64,000 nt of DNA, from the NCBI GenBank assembly GCA_944319795.1, contig CALUFA010000001.1, positions 62,001-126,000 of the forward strand, read 5' to 3'. Both the position numbers and the translations under genes were made by a program. Positions 26,817 through 33,451 of this stretch are shown here, piece after piece. The notes below the pieces were generated by a model, which did not search any database, was not told the DNA's origin, and saw only the letters and a program-made list of their open reading frames with translations. Within the stretch, counting starts at the first letter, position 1, and each line of letters begins with the position of its first letter. This stretch comes from an uncultured Prevotella sp. (GTDB taxonomy: Bacteria > Bacteroidota > Bacteroidia > Bacteroidales > Bacteroidaceae).

Positions 26817-29191
26817 TTAAAGAAATATCTTATCAGACGGATGCCGTCAACGAATTGGTGGAAAAAACCATCCGCCTGCTTAACGCAAGCGGCAGCAGAA
26901 AGAAATTGGTGTTCAAGGCGCCGACAGGCTCGGGCAAGACCGTAATGGCCAGCCGTATGTTAGACGAACTGACATCACAATTAGCCGACGAAGGCCGTGA
27001 AGTAGCCATTATTTGGATAGCGCCCAACAAGCTGCACCAACAGAGCTACTTGAAAATGAAGAATTACTTTACCGAAACCCGTGTGCTCAGCCCCGTAACG
27101 TATGACGAGCTTGACCACTCCGCCGGCGGATACATCCATCCGGGCGAAGTGTTCTTCGTAAACTGGGAGAGCATCAACAAGGACAAGAACATCATAGTGC
27201 GCGAAACGGAAAGGTCGGCTTCGCTATACGACATTACACGGCGCACGCAAGAAGAATACGGACTGCCCCTGATTGTCGTAATAGACGAGGAACACTTGTT
27301 CGGCGGACGTGACGCCAAGCAGTCGGAAAAAGTATTGAAAAACATTAACCCCAAAGTGGAGATACGCATTTCTGCCACCCCGGACACCATGCCAGACGAG
27401 ATGGTGACCGTTTCACGCGAACAGGTAATCAAGGAGGAAATGATAAAGGACGGCATCACCATAAACCCGATGGTGAGCGACCCTGAAAGCGGACTGAGCG
27501 AGAACGAATACCTGCTTGAACAGGCTTTAGCCAAACGCGAGGAAATCAAAGCCGCCTACGAGCGGTTGAACAGGCGCATCAATCCGCTGTTGCTCATCCA
27601 GCTTCCCAACGACAACGACGAAACATTGGACGAAGAGGAACGGAGCATCATCGACATGGTGAAAACCCGGTTGGAAACCGTTCACGACATCACCACGAAG
27701 AACGGGCGGCTGGCAATATGGCTGTCGAACGACAAACAAAAACCGGACGGACTGGAAAATGACCACAACATGACTGAAGTGTTACTGTTCAAGCAAGCCA
27801 TAGCCTTGGGGTGGGACTGCCCACGCGCCGCCGTGCTGCTGATATTCCGCGAAATTAAGAGTACCAGTTTCGGCATTCAGACCGTGGGGCGCATCATGCG
27901 CATGCCTGAACAGAAGTATTATCCCGACCCGCTGCTGAACCACGGCTGGGTATATACCAACCTGAGCCGCGACCGCATTGAAATCGTGGCGGAAGACATG
28001 AACTATGTATCAAAATCGCTTGCGGCATACCGCCGTCAGAATTTCACGAACGTGTCGTTGCCATCGGTGTATAGCGAACGCTTGAGCAAAGACCGCAACC
28101 GCCTTGGGCCTGACTTCTGGCCTGTATTGGTTGAGGCGTTCAACGACCGTTGGTTCAAGTGCCCCATACAGCAGGAATTTGACTTTTCCCCGTTTGAAGA
28201 CGAAGAAGATGATGATAACGAAGAAAGGTACATAACGGACAAATACGATTCAGGATTCTTGGACGACATTGTAAGAAACCGCAAGCAGGCAGAACAGATA
28301 GACCATGTGGACTTCAACATGCACAACGTACAGGTGAATATCGTAAGCGACTTGGACATTACAGGCGAAGCCGGAACAACGCTGATAGAAGAAAACAAAA
28401 GAAAGAAATTCGCCCGTAACCAGGAAGAACTGAACAAGATGATGACGGAGTTTTGTGAAAACCTGCTGCCGGGATTCGAGAAAATAAGCGTAACAACATT
28501 GCGCGGCTACCTGTTCCAGCTAATGGAAGAATACTTGGGATTCGTTGAAACGGAGGCCGTAAAAATAATAAATTACAAAAAGAATAAGGATAAGTTTAAG
28601 TCAATAATAGGAAAGGCCGTAAGCGAATATGTAAAAATCATAAACGCGCGAAAGGAAGAAGCCAAGAAACGCGCCTTCAAAACGTATCAATGGGAGGTGC
28701 CGGAAGCAAGGGAATACAACGAAACGGCCAACAGCGTGGTGCCGGAAGTGAAAAACCACGCATTGATGCCGTTCATCCGACTGAACAACGCTTCATCACC
28801 GGAGCGGATTTTCGAGGAGTTCTTGGAAAATCACTCTGACTGCATAGACTGGTGGTATAAGAACGGCGACGAAGGCAGACAACATTATGCCATAACCTAT
28901 ACGAAAACGGACGGGACAAAAGCTCCTTTTTATGTTGACTTCGTAATCAGGATGAAGAACGGACAGATTTTCCTGTTCGACACTAAAAGCGTTGAGGGCA
29001 ACACGGAAGCCACTAACAAGCACAATGCGCTGATAGACTACATGGCGGATGAAGGCAACGCCCGGTTGCATTTGAAAGGCGGAATCATCATTAAAGACAA
29101 CGGACTGTGGAAATACTCTCTCGTGAAAATCGAGAACACGAATGATTTGGCCGATTGGGAAACATTCTTCCCTGACAACTATAAAGAATAA
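26813..29191 (+). CDS. Type III restriction enzyme, Res subunit
   Basis: A 792-residue helicase-nuclease that cleaves unmethylated DNA together with Mod. The N-terminal SF2 ATPase has Walker A PTGSGKT at residues 37-43, a DEEH box at 158-161 and motif III ISATPD. Later helicase motifs include ALGWDCPRAAVLLIF and SFGIQTVGRIMR. Near the C-terminus the endonuclease motif is D709 (PFYVDFVIR), then D723-T-K725 (FLFDTKS), fitting PD-(D/E)xK. All parts seem intact, so the system is probably active. A hairpin follows after 34 bases. Confidence 0.94.
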   Translation: MIKEISYQTDAVNELVEKTIRLLNASGSRKKLVFKAPTGSGKTVMASRMLDELTSQLADEGREVAIIWIAPNKLHQQSYLKMKNYFTETRVLSPVTYDELDHSAGGYIHPGEVFFVNWESINKDKNIIVRETERSASLYDITRRTQEEYGLPLIVVIDEEHLFGGRDAKQSEKVLKNINPKVEIRISATPDTMPDEMVTVSREQVIKEEMIKDGITINPMVSDPESGLSENEYLLEQALAKREEIKAAYERLNRRINPLLLIQLPNDNDETLDEEERSIIDMVKTRLETVHDITTKNGRLAIWLSNDKQKPDGLENDHNMTEVLLFKQAIALGWDCPRAAVLLIFREIKSTSFGIQTVGRIMRMPEQKYYPDPLLNHGWVYTNLSRDRIEIVAEDMNYVSKSLAAYRRQNFTNVSLPSVYSERLSKDRNRLGPDFWPVLVEAFNDRWFKCPIQQEFDFSPFEDEEDDDNEERYITDKYDSGFLDDIVRNRKQAEQIDHVDFNMHNVQVNIVSDLDITGEAGTTLIEENKRKKFARNQEELNKMMTEFCENLLPGFEKISVTTLRGYLFQLMEEYLGFVETEAVKIINYKKNKDKFKSIIGKAVSEYVKIINARKEEAKKRAFKTYQWEVPEAREYNETANSVVPEVKNHALMPFIRLNNASSPERIFEEFLENHSDCIDWWYKNGDEGRQHYAITYTKTDGTKAPFYVDFVIRMKNGQIFLFDTKSVEGNTEATNKHNALIDYMADEGNARLHLKGGIIIKDNGLWKYSLVKIENTNDLADWETFFPDNYKE

Positions 29192-29225
29192 GAAGGCTGT
29201 GGCAAAAACAATGTTTTTTACGGTT

Positions 29226-29270
29226 AAGCAAAAGGATGCCTATTGCCATGTAAAAGGCATCCTTTTGCTT
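29226..29270. terminator. AAAAGG hairpin after the R-M operon
   Basis: AAGCAAAAGGATGCC at 29226-29240 pairs perfectly with 29256-29270 (15 base pairs). It is at the right place to end the res transcript and carries the sequence signature of the dispersed hairpin family. Confidence 0.7.
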
Positions 29271-29328
29271 CTTAATACACGGCTCTTTGCACGCCCAAAC
29301 ACAACATACGGTAAAAAGAAACGACGCA

Positions 29329-29532
29329 TTTTTAATGTCACAATGTCACAATACAGCCTATATTATTGGCTTACAGGCTGTTACACGGTGACATTAGCTT
29401 GATTGCGACTTTCACTACTGTCACATTCTACAAATTGTGACAGTGGTGAAAGTGGAGCGCATACCACTGTCACAGTGTAACGGCCTGATTTGCATCGGTT
29501 TACGTCTGCCGGTGACATTGTGACATTAAAAA
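29329..29532. repeat. 204-base palindromic element with 21-base perfect termini
   Basis: Positions 29329-29349 (TTTTTAATGTCACAATGTC and the next two bases) are the exact reverse complement of 29512-29532. Inside are further stems: ACAGCCT with AGGCTGT, and ACTGTCACA with TTGTGACAGT. TGTCAC words recur at least six times. There is no coding frame of note in it. Confidence 0.85.
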
Positions 29533-29627
29533 GACGTGAGTTCTATATAAAGATTATTCCATAAAAAATATCGTTGTTGTATTGGGGTTAATATGCCGCC
29601 GACTTATTACGCTTAAATGTGATTTTA

Positions 29628-29912
29628 ACGTCAGTTCGGTATAATGAAAAGGAATCCATTTTAAACCGTAAGAAGTCTGTGGCATGCCGTCATTCCGGGC
29701 TTAGACCCGGAATCCAGTATATGCAACCACTTAATTTGCAAAATGTTTTTTCATGGATTCCGGGTCTAAGCCCGGAATGACGGCATGCCACAGACTTCTT
29801 ACGGTTTAGGACAGTGCCATTTGCTTTTAGAATGATTACATTTTTCTTATACCGACCCCACGTACTTTTTACTGTTTAGAATGATTACATTTTTCTTATA
29901 CCGAACCAACGT
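29628..29912. mobile_element. MITE-like element with about 22-base imperfect terminal repeats
   Basis: The left end ACGTCAGTTCGGTATAATG (from 29628) and the right end ending ACCGAACCAACGT (29891-29912) are inverted copies with a few mismatches. The element has no gene and encloses the 55-base inverted repeat at 29662-29808. A shorter element with related ends is found at 47819-47901. Non-autonomous transposition is inference; no clear target duplication was established. Confidence 0.5.
29662..29808. repeat. Perfect 55-base inverted repeat
   Basis: Arms 29662-29716 and 29754-29808 are exact reverse complements over 55 bases, enclosing a 37-base AT-rich loop. The inner arm contains CGTCATTCCGGGCTTAGACC, which is itself partly palindromic around CCGGG. 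Exact identity of both arms implies recent origin or ongoing correction. Confidence 0.95.
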
Positions 29913-29913
29913 A
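29826..29913. repeat. Direct repeat of about 39 bases, 49-base period
   Basis: TTTAGAATGATTACATTTTT plus CTTATACCGA and a CACGTA or AACGTA ending occurs at 29826-29864 and again at 29875-29913 with only a few differences. The two copies look like duplicated right ends of the surrounding MITE-like element. Confidence 0.85.
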
Positions 29914-30017
29914 AATATCTCTTGACGTTGTGGAATATGTGTGTATCATCGCACTGTCGGCGTATGTTATCCCCGTACATTTGTCGAAGGCGTGATTTTT
30001 TTAATAGTGCAATAATT

Positions 30018-30067
30018 AAAATCCCCTTGCGCCTTCTTTTTATCATTATTCAGGCGCAAGGGGATTT
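30018..30067. terminator. Strong hairpin downstream of the MFS transporter gene
   Basis: AAATCCCCTTGCGCCT at 30018-30033 pairs perfectly with 30052-30067 (16 base pairs). It lies about 55 bases past the transporter stop on the minus strand. Confidence 0.75.
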
Positions 30068-30121
30068 CTTGTTGATATCCATTAGGCCGCTGTCAGGCCA
30101 ATGGCTGAATGCCGTCGGTTA

Positions 30122-31429
30122 TCAGTCTACGGGTATGTCCTTGTTCACGTTCTTGCATCCCCACACTGCATAGAAAAGCAGGTATGCCAAAGCTATGAGC
30201 GGAACTATGTAGGAAATCATGTAACCGGCCTTGTCGGCAATGTAGTTCTGGACGAGCGGAAGCACGCCGCCGCCGACAACCATCATCATGAATATGCCTG
30301 AAGCGGCTGCGGTGTATTTGCCGAGTCCTTCGGTGGCAAGGTTGAAAATGCTCGCCCACATCACTGAAGTGCATAATCCGCATAGCACAAGCAGCAAGGC
30401 GCTTACCGGCACCGTAACCATTGCAAACGACGTTCCGGTGAATACGGGCATGGATGTTGTTATGTCCTTTGAGGCGAACATGGCAACGAGTATCATTACG
30501 ATTGCTACTGTTGAAACGGTGATCATCATTGCACGGCTTGACACTTTGTCGGCGATGAAGCCTGCGATGAAACGGCCTACGAGCATGAGCAGCCAATAAG
30601 TTCCGGCTACGAAACCGCCGATGGCGGCCGCGTCTCCTAACACGCCTGCGCCCTTAGCCGAAGTGTCCGAGATGTAGAAGTTGAGTGTTCCGGGAACGCC
30701 CACCTCTATACCTACATAAACGAATATTCCGACAACGCCCAAAACGCAGTGGCGGAAGGCCCACGGGCTGTGCTCGAATACCGTGTTCTGGGTGGTTTTT
30801 CCCATTTCCGGGTCGGCGATTGGAATGAACGATAGCACGATGAACGCACCGGCGAACACTGCCATGGCTATGTAAAGCACAAGGTTGATGTCTGTTATGG
30901 CCGTCTCTTTGGTCACCGTTCCTACGAGGGCGCCCACGAGCATCGGCGTAAGCGTTCCGGCAAGTGAGTTAAGCGTGCCTCCGATAAGGTTGAGCTGGTT
31001 GCCACGGTTGCCGCCGCCGCCAAGCAAGTTGAGCATCGGGTTGACTACGGTGTTGAGCATGCATACGGAGAATCCGCTTACGAACGCGCCGAGCAGGTAA
31101 ACCCAAAAGCCGGTAAGGCCGGTAGGGAATCCTGACAGATACTGTACGAACACTCCGACGAAGCCTACGGCAATGGCTACCAATGCGGTTTTCTTGTAAC
31201 CGATTTTGACGAGCAGCTTACCTGCTGGGATACCCATGAACAGGTATGCAAGGAAGTTCATCATGTTACCCATCATGCCGAGGGTGTTGCTGCCCATCAA
31301 CTCAGGCTGGTTCTTCCATATTACACCAATCGGGGCGGCAAGGTTGGTGACGAACGAGATCATCGCGTAAAGGAACATCATTGCCACGATGGCTATGATG
31401 CGCCCGCTTTGTTTGTTTGTTTGTTTCAT
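30122..31429 (-). CDS. MFS sugar permease (FucP/NagP-like)
   Basis: A 435-residue inner-membrane transporter with twelve hydrophobic segments. The sequence pattern FLYAMISFVTNLAAPIGVIWKN, NFLAYLFMGIPAGKLLVKIGYKKT and SGFSVCMLNTVVNPMLNLLGGGGNRGNQLNLIGGTLNS resembles the fucose/glucose/galactose:H+ symporter family of Bacteroidetes. The sugar cannot be predicted with confidence. It lies 29 bases behind the zinc-ribbon gene on the same strand and may be co-transcribed, though no functional link is evident. Confidence 0.88.
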   Translation of the reverse strand: MKQTNKQSGRIIAIVAMMFLYAMISFVTNLAAPIGVIWKNQPELMGSNTLGMMGNMMNFLAYLFMGIPAGKLLVKIGYKKTALVAIAVGFVGVFVQYLSGFPTGLTGFWVYLLGAFVSGFSVCMLNTVVNPMLNLLGGGGNRGNQLNLIGGTLNSLAGTLTPMLVGALVGTVTKETAITDINLVLYIAMAVFAGAFIVLSFIPIADPEMGKTTQNTVFEHSPWAFRHCVLGVVGIFVYVGIEVGVPGTLNFYISDTSAKGAGVLGDAAAIGGFVAGTYWLLMLVGRFIAGFIADKVSSRAMMITVSTVAIVMILVAMFASKDITTSMPVFTGTSFAMVTVPVSALLLVLCGLCTSVMWASIFNLATEGLGKYTAAASGIFMMMVVGGGVLPLVQNYIADKAGYMISYIVPLIALAYLLFYAVWGCKNVNKDIPVD

Positions 31430-31458
31430 GGTCTTGTTTTTTATAATAAGATTATACG

Positions 31459-32313
31459 TTATGACAATTTTTCTTCGGGAACGAAGTCGTCCTCGTCCTT
31501 TTTCACCACGCGCTTGCGGATCGCACGTTTCCTCTTCGGCTTGTCTTCGACGGCCTTGTCTGTTTTAACGCCTGCCAATTCAGGGTCGATGAGTATTCGG
31601 CCGCAATATTCGCAAACGATTATTTTCTTGTGCATCTTAATGTCAAGCTGGCGCTGTGGCGGTATTTTGTTGAAGCATCCGCCGCAGGCGTCGCGCTGTA
31701 CATATACTATGCCGAGACCGTTGCGCGCATTCTTGCGTATCCGTTTGAAGCTGGCGAGAAGGCGCGGTTCGATCTTCAATTCAAGGTCTTTAGCCTTTTC
31801 CTTCAGCCTTTCTTCTTCAGCGCGTGTCTCGTCCATAATCTCCTCAAGCTCGCTTTTTTTCTCTTCAAGCGCTTGGCGGCGGTCGGCTATTTGCTCCTCG
31901 GTGGCCTTCAGGTCGTTATTACGTTCCTCCACCTTGGTGTTGGCTTCACGTATTTTCTTGTTGCACAGTTCTATTTCAAGCGTTTGGAACTCAATTTCTT
32001 TGCTGAGCGTGTCGTATTCACGGTTGTTCTTAACGTCGTTAAGCTGGGCCTTGTAACGTTCTACGCTTGCTTGGGCTTCGTTTATCTCCGCTTTTTTCTG
32101 CTTGACGGCATCCTCGAACTCCTTGATGTCGTTTTGTATTTTTTCAACGCGCGTGGTAAGTCCGGCAATCTCGTCTTCGAGATCTTGCACTTCAAGCGGT
32201 AGTTCGCCTCGCAAGGCACGCTCCTCGTCGATTGCCGACAAGGTGGTTTGCAATTGGTAGAGAGTCTTCAATCTTTCTTCTACCGACAAGTCTGTAGGGT
32301 CTTTCTTTGCCAT
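31459..32313 (-). CDS. Coiled-coil C4-type zinc-ribbon protein (CdsZ-like)
   Basis: A 284-residue soluble protein. Residues about 10-185 are almost entirely charged coiled coil (for example EDEIAGLTTRVEKIQNDIKE). Then a zinc ribbon follows with CGGC (RDACGGCFNK) and CEYC (IIVCEYCGRIL), and the tail is rich in Lys and Arg (KPKRKRAIRKRVVKK). ATG at 32313 is preferred over one at 32346, which would add a poorly conserved, partly hydrophobic leader. The family is often found next to Nif3-like genes, as here. Its precise function is not established; binding of nucleic acid is inference from the ribbon and basic tail. Confidence 0.85.
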   Translation of the reverse strand: MAKKDPTDLSVEERLKTLYQLQTTLSAIDEERALRGELPLEVQDLEDEIAGLTTRVEKIQNDIKEFEDAVKQKKAEINEAQASVERYKAQLNDVKNNREYDTLSKEIEFQTLEIELCNKKIREANTKVEERNNDLKATEEQIADRRQALEEKKSELEEIMDETRAEEERLKEKAKDLELKIEPRLLASFKRIRKNARNGLGIVYVQRDACGGCFNKIPPQRQLDIKMHKKIIVCEYCGRILIDPELAGVKTDKAVEDKPKRKRAIRKRVVKKDEDDFVPEEKLS

Positions 32314-32493
32314 AAATCTTTTTGTTGATAAGAAACAAGTTGACAAGCGTACAAGTACGTCGGTTTTGGCGTTGACGGCTTATCAGCTTATTAGTTATTA
32401 TTTATTTGAATTAATGTTATGTGTTGATTAAACGACAAGTATGGCCGGCACAAGAATAAATCCTGTCCGTTACGTTCTTGTTTGTCTGTTTTG

Positions 32494-33279
32494 TTATAGG
32501 TAAATGATAGGGTTTGTGTTGGCCTTAGTCAAGTAAGCCTTCACGCCCTTACATTGTTTTTCTATTATTTCCTTGAAAATCTCGTTTGTGAACTGTTCGC
32601 TTTGGTAATGTCCGATTACGGCGATTTGTATTTCCTGCTCATGTCCGAAATATTCATGGTAATGCATTTCGCCGGTAACGAAGGCGTCGGCTTTTTCGGC
32701 AATGGCGTCGTGGAGGAGGAACGAACCTGCGCCACCGCATACGGCAATGCTTTTTATCGGGCGGCGCAGTAATTGGTTGCATTGCACGCATTCAACGTCG
32801 AACGTCCGCTTAAGCATTATTACAAAATCGTCAGCAGCCATCTGTTCAGGCAGTTGCCCGATGACTCCGCTTCCGCCTTCGATGCCGTCGACCGTTTTCG
32901 GAGCGAAGAACCTGCAGCCTTTGAGCCCCATTTTCCCAGCTATCTTGAAGTTCACACCGCCATGTGCGTTGTCCATGTTCGTATGCATTGATACTACGGT
33001 TATATCGTTTTTCAGTGCTTTTGCCACTGCACGTTGTACGTCGTCCGCATAGACAATGCGCTTGAGTGGATGGAATATTAAGGGATGATGGCTCACAATG
33101 AGATTGCAACCTAAGGCTACGGCCTCGTCTACTACTTTCTCTGTAACGTCAAGGCACAATAAAGCCCCTGATACTTCCGCTTCTGTCAATCCGACCTGCA
33201 AGCCGGCATTGTCGAAGCTCTCTTGCAGGGGCAGAGGCGCGAAACGTTCAAGGGCGTCAACCACTTCTTTTATTTTCAC
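32494..33279 (-). CDS. Nif3-like dinuclear metal-centre protein
   Basis: A 261-residue member of the Nif3/YbgI/GTP cyclohydrolase I type 2 family, which forms hexameric rings with a two-metal site. Metal-binding segments are visible: SHHPLIFHP in the first half, MHTNMDNAHGGVN, and GHYQSEQF near the C-terminus. It is of the short type without the long inserted domain. Reported roles vary and the cellular substrate is unclear. Followed on the same strand by the zinc-ribbon gene after 180 bases; this pairing recurs in bacteria. Confidence 0.9.
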   Translation of the reverse strand: MKIKEVVDALERFAPLPLQESFDNAGLQVGLTEAEVSGALLCLDVTEKVVDEAVALGCNLIVSHHPLIFHPLKRIVYADDVQRAVAKALKNDITVVSMHTNMDNAHGGVNFKIAGKMGLKGCRFFAPKTVDGIEGGSGVIGQLPEQMAADDFVIMLKRTFDVECVQCNQLLRRPIKSIAVCGGAGSFLLHDAIAEKADAFVTGEMHYHEYFGHEQEIQIAVIGHYQSEQFTNEIFKEIIEKQCKGVKAYLTKANTNPIIYL

Positions 33280-33309
33280 GCTTTTACAGCTTTATAATTA
33301 ATTATTGTG

Positions 33310-33317
33310 CAAAGATA
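33310..33317 (-). promoter_or_regulatory. -7 box for the Nif3-like gene
   Basis: TATCTTTG followed by CAC on the minus strand, 31 bases before the start codon. A -33 box at proper spacing is not clear. Confidence 0.55.
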
Positions 33318-33451
33318 AGAAAAATATGTTGTCCAATCTATTACGTCCTTGCTTTATTTACAATATTTAACAACAATGGAGGCCGTATTGTTCCTCTTAA
33401 GCAAAAAATCTTGAAAATACGTATTTTTGCGGCATTGGATGGAGGTAGAAA

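Noticed and set aside
29142-29402. 86-codon frame overlapping the end of res
   Set aside because: It runs through the AAAAGG hairpin and palindromic repeat and has no family features.
29329-29913. CRISPR array
   Set aside because: The repeats are inverted or a single tandem pair, not regularly spaced direct repeats with unique spacers, and no cas genes are present.
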